Positions 51,501 to 62,990 of a stretch of 64,000 nt of DNA are shown here, one piece after another. Below the pieces are notes generated by a model that was not told the origin of the DNA, made no database searches, and saw only the letters and a list, made by a program, of their open reading frames with translations. Both the position numbers and the translations under genes were made by a program. The stretch covers positions 1-64,000 of the forward strand of contig JAPYMA010000070.1 of assembly GCA_035041965.1 (NCBI GenBank), read 5' to 3'. How positions within the stretch are numbered: position 1 is the stretch's first letter; each line of letters starts with the position of its first letter. Source of the DNA: Anisakis pegreffii (Eukaryota; Nematoda; Chromadorea; Rhabditida; Anisakidae).

Positions 51501-54500
51501 TTTTCTGAGCAATATATAAGATTATGACAAAATGTTGCATTGATTCTGAAATAAAAATCGTCGGTATCCACATGACAGAATGTATTGCAAATCAACAGTA
51601 TTGATGGGTTGCAAAAAAAAAGAGAAGAATTATTTATTTTACGTTCGATCCGGAGTCATTGTAGAACCGATTGTAGTGACATGCTTCGGACGGATAGGGC
51701 TATCGCTCTTCTTCAAGCTGCTACGAGGCATTCAGATGCGAATCGAAAACAAATTTTCTGAATTTGAACATCTCATCAGATGTAACACTATCAAAGCGTT
51801 TAATCGAGTAATGATTTATTTCGAATGGATTCAATCGACTTCAACTATGGAGGAATCGACCTGTGCGTGAGCAGTGAACGAATAAAAGCAAGACTATCTT
51901 GAACGTTCAGTGTTCAGTCAAGTAAACATACTACCAATCCAACATATTTGCATCATAAAACAATATGCGAACGAAACAACTAACAATTCCTGCTTATAGA
52001 CAAATTTTAATTCGAAAATTTTATAGGTTGGCGGGAGAGGTTTTCATAGAAGATGATCGTCAATAAATTGGACAGTTTCAACAGCAGAAAATCAAGCAAG
52101 AGAGCTCATTTAAAACATAGAGATTTGTTAACATTTAAAACATAAACATAGAGGAAATCATCTAACAAGTTCAAAACGAAGAGTAATTTAAGCAGTTTCG
52201 AAATTGTTTTAAAATAACAGTGATTTGATATCGTCATGAGATGTCTGCTTCGTAGACGTAATCATTTTATCGGGATGAGAACAAAGATTGCATGGGCAAC
52301 CGGTGACTGGGCAAGATAAACGTCGCAATCGTGCATCTTTATTGCGCTATAGGACATTGCTGGTGGGTAAGTGGACCAGTCACATTTTCACTCTCTCGGG
52401 GAAAATCACTGTATGTTTGTAAGACAATAGTTGCTGCTTCATTGAGCAAACAGTATGAGAATTTTCTTTCATGTTTTTGCAAGATAGCAACAATTGAATA
52501 ATGACATATTGCGTTCGTATGGAAAGTGAGGACAATTGTTGTACAACGCCCCATTACCACTTTCGATTATCTGACAGGCCGTCGTTAACCCCTCCAACCC
52601 CCCCCATCCCCACCCGACATGCCCAAATTATCCAAAACGGGTAATTCCACTCTCTTCGAGAACCACGGTCGTGGATTGCAATCGTTTATGATGCATGAAA
52701 AGCTATTGTCTGTGACATGCTTACTTCAAACTGGTTTAGGTGGATTCTCATTCTTTTCAGACGTGTTTTATTCACTCTCATAGCTATTACATGCGAGTAT
52801 CGTTCTCTTGAAGAGTTTTTCTCATTCACTTCGTATCATTTCACTTCACAGTTCGAATCAATTTCTTATTCTGTAGCATATAGTATTTACCAGATACGCT
52901 GACGAGTGTTGACAGCAGAAATCAACAATACAACAATCGAATATTATTGCTCAACAACGTTCGACTTTCAAGTGATCAATTGTAGAGTGTATTTGATAGA
53001 ATGAGAATTGGACTTTAATTTTTGAATGAAATGAATGAGAAATTAGCAGAAGAGAACACTTTTGGGTGATAAAAGCTATGAGAGTGATGGTAGCAGCAAG
53101 GAAAAGAATGAAAACCCTGTTAAAACGGCATTTAAAGACAAATGGATGTAATTTCAATGTTGCCATCAACTACCGCATTTACATATCCGAGTTTAAAAAA
53201 TCATCACAACGACGTTCTATCGTAACATAGCAACTGCACGAAATACTAATTTCCCGCCCCCTCCATCACCCTTTGACACCTCTAAGTTACCCAAAATAAG
53301 TAATTTCACCCTCTATGAAAACCTCTGGTATACGGTAATGTAATTGAGAACCATAATGTAAAGAAATGAATGTGTTTGCATTGTGGTGAGCATATTTAGT
53401 AATGAATTCATAACCATATGATGTTAAAATGTAGAAAGGAGTTCATAAACAGTGATATCTCAATTCCTGAACTAAGAAAATTTTTTTGGTTTCCCAAAAA
53501 AAAAATCACAATAACATTCAGTAGCTGGAGACAAGATCCGCATGATAATTTTTTCCGGAACTGCAGCCGAACTTTCGAAAACGCGGAACTATCGTGAAAT
53601 GCGAAGCTGTAACTGAAGATGGAACTGAAATCTTAGAATGCCCGAGCTAGGGCCTTAATTATTAGTCCTTTTATTGGATATTTGTGATTTAATTAATTGA
53701 TTTAACCAAAAACATAGTCGTAATAAGTGGTGTTTCTGTTCCACGCTTTTGGTGAATCGTTCTATTCTGTTTTGTTCCTCTCCTCAAATGTTCTGTTCTG
53801 CATTTCTCAAATTAAAAAAAAAATGGAAACGTGATATTATTATAAAAAATTGTTACAGTTGTATCAAGTGATGTTTCTGTTCCACATTACTCATGCATCA
53901 CTGCCCCTCGTTCGATTTTGTTTCAGTTTTTTTAAATTCTTTATTGGAATAAAAAGTTCCATCCTGCCAATTGTTTTGTTCGCCACGCATTCGTCTTTAA
54001 TACATTACTCCCAATACATTAAGAAGTAGGATGAGTACTGGAGCTGGAAAGTCAGCCGTAGCCGAAATTCAATAAATGCGAATTGGAGCCAAACATTAGG
54101 AAATTAAGATCTAGAGCTGGATTTGGGACGCAATTTCAAAAAAAAGTAGAATTGGAGCCGGAGCTGGGCCGAGCTGAAATTGTGAAAAATGTGGAGCTGA
54201 AACCAGAAATCTGTAAAATGTGGGGTGAAATTTTCACAGCTGCAGAGTCGTGCCAGAGCTGAGTTATTACCGTTCCGTTCTCGAATCCCTTGAAATATCC
54301 ATCAGTTTTTATTCATCATCTTTTGCGTTTGAATCGAACAGTTTCAGCCGTTCTAAAACAATTGCGTCAACAAGGATACATTTATGAAGCGTCATTATTC
54401 GATTAATTCTAATAATGAAAACTTTTAACAGCTTCACTTTTTACATAGCTTTCAGCAATATTTCTTCATATAAACGAGACTTTATTAAAGTCATCCCCAA

Positions 54501-54801
54501 AATTTCAATATAATATTCAGTTGGGTGAAACATTCATCAACCAAATGTGACGCACAATGCATTTGAATCCGCATTGTTTAGATTTTTTTGTTGATCGCAC
54601 GGTGAGTTTGGTGAATGTTCAGTTGAAAGGGATTAAGAGAGGATCACACCTGGTAGGTGAGGCTGCCAGATCCTCGGATAAAATATGCTTTAAAAAATGT
54701 CGAATTAGTATCACGATTAGAATGACTTCAACATTAAGTTTTCTTCTGACTTCTGCGTCTAGCAGTTTCATAAACAGCAGCGATTCACTTGTGGGTGGCA
54801 T
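45590..54801 (-). CDS. Unidentified coiled-coil protein with acidic serine tract, 11 exons
   Basis: Exons in reading order: 54801-54727, 54687-54650, 51720-51643, 50653-50525, 49613-49491, 48778-48659, 48377-48279, 47740-47609, 47422-47229, 46817-46201, 45736-45590. All ten junctions match in phase and give 583 residues. The N-terminus starts MPPTSESLLFMKLLDAEVRR and is followed by a Ser/Pro/Thr-rich linker with SP and TP sites (SDSPIRPKH, MTPDRTPSARQLL). Coiled coil runs from about 75 to 195 (QKLEKQEEEHQKQFQEM, INRIKKLEKDL). A basic patch (SVKKKTPKVKAHSS) precedes an extremely acidic Ser/Asp/Glu tract (SSDSSSSSSDSD, DEDESDEEN-like) at about 220-263, then a second coiled coil near 265-390 and a Ser/Thr-rich tail. 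Such a layout fits a nuclear, chromosomal or cytoskeletal protein regulated by casein-kinase-2 or proline-directed kinases, but I recognise no family. The second exon is only 38 bases; the first two exons are the least certain. Confidence 0.72.
52555..53345. repeat. Two diverged copies of a C-rich repeat in an intron
   Basis: A CCCCTCCA...CCCCACCC stretch followed by AAATTATCCAAAACGGGTAAT and TCTTCGAGAACC at about 52575-52680 is matched by CCCGCCCCCTCC, AAGTTACCCAAAATAAGTAAT and TCTATGAAAACC at about 53250-53345. The copies are collinear but diverged. Both are in the long third-last gap of the unidentified coiled-coil gene (between its exons at 51720 and 54650). Confidence 0.5.
53515..54275. 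repeat. Degenerate GGAGCTGGAGCC-type repeat cluster
   Basis: Variants of GGAGCTGGA, GGAGCCGGAGCTGG, GGAACTGCAGCCGAA and GAGCTGAAATT recur many times. TGTTTCTGTTCCAC occurs at about 53730 and 53870, and the TTCTATTCTGTT phrase at 53761 links it to the cluster near 24300. Non-coding, intronic. Confidence 0.55.
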
Positions 54802-55969
54802 GAGTGAATTGTCACAGGATGGAAAGCGGTGAACATTTCAGTGGAGAACTAAAATACTAAGCCGACGAATGATGTTCTCCTCGTGGTTGTCTTCAACTAT
54901 TCTAGTTCAGTTGTGTGCAATATCCGCAATAAGCGTGTTGCTGACTTTATGTGAAAAAAGCCGCACTGAACGCACTGAACACGTGAGTTCATTCACGAAA
55001 CTGTATTGCTCAAAAATTGTTACTAGGACAGCTTGGTCTGGTTACGATTATTTGTTCTTTAAGACATTCGTATGCTGCTTGGTTTGGCTTGCAAATGGGA
55101 TGAGTTCATTGTTCACAGCATTCTTTGAATCACACCACAATAATTTAAGATAAGTGAACGGAAGAGAAAACCAAGAAAATATAAACCAAGGACAAGTGAG
55201 GAAAGAGAAGCGATTCAACGAATCATTGACGGTTTGCATACGTGTTTGGCTAAACGATGACTATTACATCAGATATGAATCTTTGTACAGCTTCACAGCA
55301 CCATTCTGGACACAACAAAATTCATTCGTATTCATTTTTTGGACTTATTGTTTGGTGGAAAAATTGCGATGGTTGTAGACGTAGTAGATGATGAAGCTAG
55401 ACCAAAAATAAAATAAAATAAATGCACTGAAAAGAGTATCTGATTTTGAGGTTCCGTATGTGAAAATAAGGGAAACGAAACAACAGAAGATGCAAAGAGC
55501 AATTGGGGCGCCATTCAGCGTTTAGAAATAGGTAATCTTATACGTCTTCTAAACTATTTTGAGCATAAATTCCATGAATACATCAGATTTGTTTTGTATT
55601 CGTTAATTAATTTGGATTGTATTTTCAGTAGAAACTGCTGATGATGAGTGAAAATCGACCAAATAATTAAAGCGATCGAATGATTTGATAATAAATATTT
55701 TCCTTATTCAGCTTTGCGTTCATTGCTTGAAAATTTTAATGATTAGAACATTAACGAATAAACAACATTCATCATCAAATTGTGTTTCACGTAGTTTCAG
55801 TGCAGCAAACCAAATACTCTGTCGTTTTGATATTGCAAGGACAGGCGTTTATTTGCCTCTGAAATCGCCATCTTATTATTAGTGAACATGCAAAAGTGCC
55901 TCTTTTGAAACATCCGACTTGTAGTGTTTCAGGCCGGTGAAAAACCAACCATTCCCTAAAAAATTTCAG
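54802..55969. other. Upstream flank of coiled-coil gene; no firm exon
   Basis: Plus-strand frames at 54869-55153 and 55154-55378 and an acceptor-led frame near 55800 are open but show no family motif. The last one (AANQILCRFDIARTG) could be an exon of the plus-strand candidate that follows, but its donor phase does not clearly join. Confidence 0.3.
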
Positions 55970-56748
55970 CCAGAAATATTGCAGCTGGAGGACGACACGG
56001 AACGCTTGAACCTTTCACTATACCATTAAATCGAATTTTCGTGCATATCGCTCAAGGTTCCAGTTTTTTGTTTCGTGTGAACGTCATGCAGAATTTCGTA
56101 ATGGCCGAATCACGTCCCGAGCCGCCCGAACTTCTCACAATCAGTATGATTATAGTAAATGCTAATTTTCGTCAAGCGCCCCACGCTGTTGCTCGTTTTT
56201 GTGAACTTTTCTGTTCGATTTTTGGTGCATAAGGCAGAAACGCTTGAGGTTTGTTAAATAACAATCCTTCTGAAAAATAAGCATATAATTCGCATCCGCT
56301 AATTCATTACTACGCATTTGGAGTCACACCTCAAGAAATTCTTGATAGTATTAACATTTGAAGAAGCTGAGCACCTGCTAACCAAAAAACAGTAAACGTT
56401 GAATTCCTCCAACATTGGTGAGAAATTATATTGTTTACTGGACTGCTTGAATGGATTGTTGCGAGGCCACAAGAGTAAATAAGCTGATATTAGTGGCGGT
56501 CTTTTCACTCGAAAAGGCTCTCAAACTTCCGTTCGCTTAAAATGAGAATTTTTCAGTTGAGGAGATGTAAACCGGTACGTGCAACAAACCGTCATCATCT
56601 GCTTAAATTCACTGTAAGAGATGCTTTAAGTTCATTGGCAATGTTACACATGATCAGAGAGGAATCTTCCAATTGTGTTGAGATCATCCAGCAGATTCTC
56701 CGTTCACAATATATGAGGAATTCCCCTTATTTCCAAGATGTGACGTGA
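55970..56748 (+). CDS. Partial unidentified gene, probably two exons
   Basis: A TTTCAG acceptor before 55970 opens a frame with normal coding composition (EPFTIPLNRIFVHIAQGSSF, FVMAESRPEPPELLTI). It can end at an ATA/GTAAAT donor near 56151 and join in phase to a second acceptor-led exon, 56557-56748, which stops at TGA after FTVRDALSSLAMLHMI and IIQQILRSQYM, an apparently helical segment. If the donor is not used, the first frame instead stops at 56232. The 5' end was not found and no family is recognised. Confidence 0.35.
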
Positions 56749-57080
56749 AATATTCACCTTCCGTCAACATATATGGACAGTATAATTGATTTGAAATAGT
56801 TTTCTGTGTATTTATTACTAGTATAGAATAATATTTTGTTGTGATTCATATGTCACTAAAGGATATTTTGAAGTATCTATACTATATCGCCACTATACTA
56901 TACCACTACGATATCAAACGATTCTGAAGCAATTCCACTGAAAACGAAATATTTGTTTGTTCAGTTCATATTCTTATTACCAATTTTTTCATTAGAGCTC
57001 AATTAATTTTAATTATTTGATTATTTACATACATTATTTGTTCTAATTATTACTAATTTTCGTCAGGTTGGTGTATTGGC

Positions 57081-57260
57081 TTATTTAAGAGGTAGAACTG
57101 AGCTTTCTCCCGAAGAGTTGCTCTTATCAGTTTGTATTTCGAGTCGCTTTCTCGTCATTTTCGTATGCTTTTGAAATGAGACACAAATTTTATGATTAAG
57201 TATCACAGATTTCGCATTCAGCAATTTTGCCTTTTGGCGACGTTCCTCATTGAATGGACT
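57081..57260 (-). CDS. Possible terminal exons of a small basic protein
   Basis: On the minus strand a strong TTATTTTCAG acceptor near 57261 leads into PFNEERRQKAKLLNAKS, then a GTGATA donor. A second acceptor (TTTCAAAAG) leads in the same phase to HTKMTRKRLEIQTDKSNSS and a stop at 57081. The peptide is basic and Ser-rich. The start and any upstream exon are unknown. Confidence 0.3.
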   Translation of the reverse strand, partial: SPFNEERRQKAKLLNAKSVILNHKICVSFQKHTKMTRKRLEIQTDKSNSSGESSVLPLK

Positions 57261-57425
57261 GAAAATAAAGCTAATCATGCCTTTGGCAACGCAAATTTAG
57301 TATGGTGAGATGGTTGATGTATTTTCGTTTCTATTCGTTGTTGATGTATCTCTGAGCGTGTCGGATACGTTTCTTTGTAATATGATCTAATGTATTTCTA
57401 TTTCCAACTACTGAAAATGTTTCAG

Positions 57426-57525
57426 CTGCTCGACGGTCTTTGCGGCAGGAAAATCGGGCCGATGCGAGAGATGAAGGTGGTCACAGGAACTCGACAACAG
57501 ACAATCGACATACGTTGCACAGGCC
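57426..57525 (+). other. Possible orphan exon, Arg/Asp/Asn-rich
   Basis: A TGTTTCAG acceptor is followed by about 32 open codons (ARRSLRQENRADARDEGG). No good donor is visible (ATAC/GTTGCA is the nearest). It is GC-richer than its flanks, but it could not be linked to neighbours. Confidence 0.2.
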
Positions 57526-58529
57526 AGTTATTTTGTTAGCTCACTTTTTCTTGTTGTTTATTGTTGACCCTTAGTTCTAGGAAATAGGCACAAACGGTCA
57601 CAGAATGATTCTTACAAGTTTTTGATCCATTGTTAGTCGAGTCAAAGGCACAGGCACTGTATTTTCTAGTCCTCATTAATGCACAAAAACATTTTTGACG
57701 TATGAACTAGCTTCTGCGTTGGACGAAGTGAAGTTACCAAATGTAGATTTTACATACAGTCAGAAATATGCCTTAGTTTCGCATTTCGAACATCTTGATC
57801 AGACCTTGTGATAATTTTGTTCAGTAATTGCCTCAGGATCAGCTGTTGTATTTGATCTATTGCAGATTTGCTCGACGTGTTGAATAATAGTTGTAGGAGT
57901 GTGATGGTTCACTCTCAAGTCAGAGTATTAACAATCAATTATCAATAATAATGGACGATTTTTTTCCACTACGACTGTGCAGTTGTTTTCGACTTAAATT
58001 TATGACATTTCCTCATTAGCAAAAACCTATCAACGAACAGCTGTGCTCATTAGAGGAGTATAATAACTAAACATCTCAGTTTCATCGACTTATTTAAACA
58101 TCACCAGCAATTCTCTGGATCCTCTTTAGCACTGTTCAATGAAGCCCATAGAATCTATGCGGATTTCAGTTTGAAATTATATGACTGAATAGACCCAACT
58201 GGGAAACATACTTTTATGCGTTAATGCAACAATTTGCAACTTTTTAAAACGTTTTGCAAACCTGCAAATTTGTCAGTGCTTTAAACTAGTAGCGCTATAA
58301 AAGTGAATGAATATAAGATGTCCTGTCACGGTGTGATTCTTTCTCGCCCCTTTCTCAAATGAATAAGGATCAAGAGTGATCAGTTAATGAATTTGAATTG
58401 AGTGCACAATGTAAAGTAATCATTTGCTCATGTTCTTAAAAAGTATCGACAATGGTGAATTGTGTTTAGGTTGTTGGAAGACGCCGCGATTACGTCAAGC
58501 TGCTTTCCGACTAAACTACTCAAGTGTGC
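57526..58529. other. Intergenic, upstream of the first TTR gene
   Basis: AT-rich, no exon supported. Contains the promoter region of the TTR gene, but I see no clear TATA box at a fixed distance. Confidence 0.35.
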
Positions 58530-59317
58530 ATGTTTAGGATGTTTTGGCGATGCGTTTTAGTGGTATTGACATTCACGAGTACAACGTCAGCTCTGCTCGG
58601 CTCCATGAAGAACGTCACCGTCAGAGGGCACCTGGTGTGCGGTACACGAAATTATGCGCACGGAAAGGTTGAATTGTGGGAGGATGATCCGTGTAAGTTA
58701 TCGCGTTGTTTCAAACGTTGAATGCATCCCGCATATTAATTCATGCTTCATCATATCAAAAGTCGATGATAATTGTTGGATATTTGTTGTAAATGCTTCT
58801 AAAGAAAATGTGCGTCATCATTTGCTTACAGTTAATTTCGACGATCTGCTTAATCGAACGGATTCCGATAGTGGAGGACGATTCTCGGTGTATGGACAAA
58901 CTCGTGAAATCCGCAATATTGAACCGTATCTACTGATTTCACATAACTGCGACAATGGTGGAGTGCTTAATACGGTAATTATTTATTATCATCGCATTTG
59001 ATGAAGAATGCTTTGCACGAAGCATTCTTGGCGTATTTTCTATATGATCACGCTTATGCATTCACCAAAAGAGTTGAAAAAAAAACTCCTTACGTTATTG
59101 AGCTACGACATTTTCACAATGGACAATTCAGATTTACGTAATTGTTCATTGTCGCAGTATTTTGCGGTTACAACGGTCAAATTTCTTTCAGCACTGTACG
59201 TATACGGATCGATATCGTGTACCGAAAGAAAGTGTGGGCAAGACGTACGAGTTTCGCGAACTGAAACTCGATCAGCCAACCCAAAAACGTAAGAAGTTAT
59301 GCACGAACAAGGCATAA
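58530..59317 (+). CDS. Transthyretin-like (TTR) family secreted protein, 3 exons
   Basis: Nematode-specific secreted family; some members bind phosphatidylserine or act as extracellular carriers, but most have no known role. Exons 58530-58692, 58832-58974 and 59192-59317 join in phase (phases 1 and 0) to give about 143 residues. A signal peptide (FWRCVLVVLTFTSTTSA) precedes the family start MKNVTVRGHLVCG. Then come KVELWEDDP, the middle motif DSDSGGRFSVYGQ, PYLLISHNCDNGG, and a last exon starting HCTYTDRYRVPKE and ending in a basic tail with Cys (KRKKLCTNKA). The four conserved cysteines are present. Translation may start at 58530 or at the in-frame ATG at 58539. It is the left member of a tandem pair. 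Confidence 0.92.
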
Positions 59318-60335
59318 CGATACTGAAGCTTCGATGATAATAACTCTCAAAGAATCGCAATCTCATGTCGCTTGCATTTGCCACCTTAAAGAAAAAGAGT
59401 TCGTTTGTTGATGTAACACATGAATATTCGTTGTTTTGAGACTGCATTCAAGTATTATGTCAGTGAATAAAATATGCATTTGACTGCCGTTGTAAAGATG
59501 TGTGATATCATTCACGATATTTGTTGTTTAAGTTAACTTTGGAGAACACAACAAGTGCAAAACATTGTTCGAATGCTCGTCTTCTTCTGTGATGAATTGC
59601 TCAATCAGTGATGATATATTCGGTTCTTATGCAGAAAGTAAACTTATCTGCACTATTCCCACTTTAAACAGAAACAGTTCGTGTTTATTGATGGAAGGAA
59701 CAGGTAGACATTCGTTGTTTTGAAAATGCATTTAAATCTTATATCAGTGTGCATTAGACTTAGCGTATTTTCTACATGATCACACTTATGCATTTGATTG
59801 CCGTTGTAAACGAACTGTTCCTGTTTAAAGTGAAAACTATCAGTGGAGCAAATTAGACTGTAGTTGTGTTAGAGGTGGAAAGTAGATATAAACCAAAATG
59901 ATCACTGCTACAAGTTCGATAATGAATGACTGCATATAAGATTGCGTCCAGGGATATACACTCTTTTCAGAAACTAGGAGTATATCGTCTCGTGCAAGGC
60001 GCATATCATGAAATATCACGATTTTGAAAAGATTGTGGACACAGGTGACCCCAAACTGACATATGTGATGACTATATTTAGTGGTAATATGATCAGTGGA
60101 GCAAACTACTGGTTCTGCATGAAGCCATACTTGGAGCATTCGAACTTTTCGCTTAGGAATATATATAGGAACATATGTACTTCTCAGAAACTAGAAGTCA
60201 TTATCTGTATGACTGATTTCTAGAAATATCACGATGCCGAAAAGAATGGCGATAAGGTGGCTTAAAACTGACACATGTGATGAGCAGAATTAATGCTAGT
60301 GTGATTATATGGAGTAAACTGCTATTTACTGAAGA
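58981..60335. repeat. Local duplications around and downstream of TTR gene 1
   Basis: GGCGTATTTTCTATATGATCACGCTTATGCATT in intron 2 (about 59031) recurs at about 59766. ATTCGTTGTTTTGA plus the following 60 bases occur at about 59425 and 59709. A roughly 215-base unit containing AAATATCACGAT...GAAAAGA occurs at about 60010 and 60225, with a further partial copy (ATCAGTGGAGCAAA) at 59838 and 60091. Copies are diverged. No coding exon is supported in the downstream part. Confidence 0.55.
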
Positions 60336-60721
60336 AGTATTTGAAGACTCGTTTACGACTGAAAATATATCGATGAGATGAAATGCGAACGAACTGAAAA
60401 GTTTCATCACCAGTTAGTTATGTTGTTCTAATTGTGTAGATGCAGCATAATGTTCGAGCGCTTTGTCTTTCATGTTGTATTATTGCTTTTCGCATTTTTT
60501 ACTCTGCAATAAATTATTCATACACTCATTCATCGATCAAATGAAGAAGAGGGTTAGATGAAACTTGTATAAAATTGTCAAATTCTTAGTGTCATTAATG
60601 AATATCCAGTGTCAATAACTAACATAAGGTTGGTTGCTTATTGTTCGATAAATAACTGAAAGGGAACGAGAGAATAATACATTGTGAATCACGCTGAAAG
60701 CTGAATTCATTTTCTTTTCAG

Positions 60722-60892
60722 TTGTTTGAGCGTAAACATGCTTCCATTTATTTTATGATTCATGCCGTTGTTCGAACCTTTCATATCGCTTGTTTTCATT
60801 CAACTGATGATGAATTTGTTTACGAGCAAGAGATTCGATTCAGTGTTGATTCAGAAAACCGAGTTGAAATTGGCAATCTGCGATTCGGTATA
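60722..60892 (+). other. Possible orphan exon between the TTR genes
   Basis: A TTTTCAG acceptor before 60722 leads to 57 open codons (LFERKHASIYFMIHAVVRTF, then FSVDSENRVEIGNLRF) ending at CGATTCG/GTATAA. The composition is coding-like, but no partner exon or family is recognised. Confidence 0.25.
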
Positions 60893-60899
60893 ATCCATT

Positions 60900-62965
60900 T
60901 AAAATTGCAGTTGATAATTCATTCGAGTGTATTGAACTCATTATCAGTTATAGTTTTGTTCAACCCAGAATACTATCTAACAATAAGAAAGTGATTGCAA
61001 AGTTAAAATTCCCGATTAAATAATAATTTCTTGATCCATTGGAGGTAATCTTAAAGGATCTGAAAGATCCGAAACAGCTCATAAATATAATTATGCGATC
61101 ATTTCTTTGGATCATTCGTTAGTTGGATTTTGGGCAACATTATTGATGCAAGTGGTATTCACGTCAAATACTGTTCTAGTGATCGATTGCTTACATAATA
61201 ATCGAAAAAAAGTTTCAATGGTGCGTCAATGATACGTGATGTATAATGATTCACGCTCGTGGTGAATTTCACATGATATTAAGAATGCAGTGATTTGTAG
61301 ATCAAATCTAATGATATCATACCTCGCTATCAATATGATGATGAGTCAGTCTCGAAAATAAATCGAAAATTATGTCATAAGTGATTTAAGATGATGTGAT
61401 AAGTAACGTGTCAAAGAATGAAGGAATCAAATTTTTTGAATGCGATATTATTAATCAATTACATACAATAGCTATATGTAGAGTGTTTTTGAAATCAAGA
61501 AAGTGTTTCAAATACGAAACATCACTTTTTGTTGAGAAAAACAAACCAATGAATTAATCGTTCTGTTATTGTTTTTATCGACATGATACCATACCTGATT
61601 GACATCAGTTATTTACAGTCTCAAAACTAGTTGTGGTGAAATTGCGCAGCTACACTTATTTAAATACCGAACATCAGACTTATTCTGTCGGCAAAACTAA
61701 AATTTCACGTTATTCAAATATCATTCACATTATTCTTATTAGTCCACGTTATTCAAACATACTCAAACATTTCACGTTGCATCTCTATTTTCATGGTCAC
61801 TTCCTCTCTGCCGTGATCAACGTAATCTTCTGATAGGATCATATCCTATAAGCTTTAACGGTGGTATCCTGATAATACTTTTTCGAAGGGGAAGTTTTGA
61901 TCAGCAGTCTTGTGAAGTTTAGATCAGTGTACGATTTGTTTTATTTCTGATTATTTATTCAACAAATTCCTTTTGAAATGTTTTGATTGTAGACGTTACG
62001 GGCAGTTCAGGGATTGAATCAGAGTGGATATTACATAAACAACAATAAGTTAAGACCAGCATTACAGACCATTATTTTGTGATCCAAATACGTGGAATTC
62101 CGAAAATTAGTTGCTGAAGGAAACCTCATTTCTGAAGTCTTTACAACTCCTGCTCAACATCGGCATTTAGTCATCAGTGATTTTGTCTAATGCATGTTGA
62201 ATTTGGAGAAGTACTATAATCATACTTTTTTTTGACGTTTGAAGGACACTTTCGAACACTTTCGAAAGGTGATTGAGTGTTCCGTGTATTACTCAACGGG
62301 ATCGTTCAATGATTCTTTCATTTTCTTGTGTTCTGTTGACTGAACTTTGGCGATAACCATTGCTGATCACTTGTCTTTTTGTGCGCTTACAAATTTTCAG
62401 CACAGTATCCGTTATAAAAATAAGTCAATTCAAAATTCGCACGAACCTATTATAATAACAAATCGAAAATATTTATACTTTCAATTCCCACGTCTTCACG
62501 GAAAATAATTCAATGAGCTTCACTGAAACTTGTTGACAATTACCCGGCCTTAAGTCCAGTGAAAACAAAACAAAACAAACTGTTTCCATAAAGCCTCGAA
62601 TAAAATTTAGACGATTGAGTGGTTTTAACCATGACGCACTTGTGTATGTGCTCAGAACCGGTTACCAGCGAATTCTCATCAAAGAGATGTGAACGAAAAA
62701 CTGATTACTATCTCGTAAAATATATTTCAATTAACCGCATCAACTCTTTCGTGTTCCTCTCCCTCGCAGCTTTTTCAATGTTTTTCATCACTCTTCTTTT
62801 CCAGAATCCATTCACTGATTCCGTTCATTCATTTTCAGATGAAATTATTCGCAATTACAACGCCTCTCCAAATTTCTAACCGATTCATTGATTGCATTCC
62901 TTTACTCTCAAGCGCCCAAAGCTCCCACAAACGAGCAGCGTTTTATTTGAACTATATTGATAAAA
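60900..62965. other. Intergenic between TTR genes, no gene seen
   Basis: AT-rich. Plus-strand frames at 61633-61833 and 62619-62879 lack splice signals and family motifs. A doubled ACACTTTCGAA phrase is at about 62249-62268. Confidence 0.35.
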
Positions 62966-62967
62966 GG

Positions 62968-62990
62968 TTCCATTTTCAGTACAAAGAAAA
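62968..62990 (+). promoter_or_regulatory. Likely trans-splice acceptor of TTR gene 2
   Basis: TTCCATTTTCAG ends at 62979, eleven bases before the ATG at 62991, a typical nematode spliced-leader acceptor distance. No upstream coding exon fits. Confidence 0.5.

Noticed and set aside
46177..51720. Minus-strand coiled-coil exons first read as a kinesin tail
   Set aside because: Exons upstream lead to a plausible ATG at 54801 without any motor-domain motif (no P-loop, no SSRSH or LAGSE).
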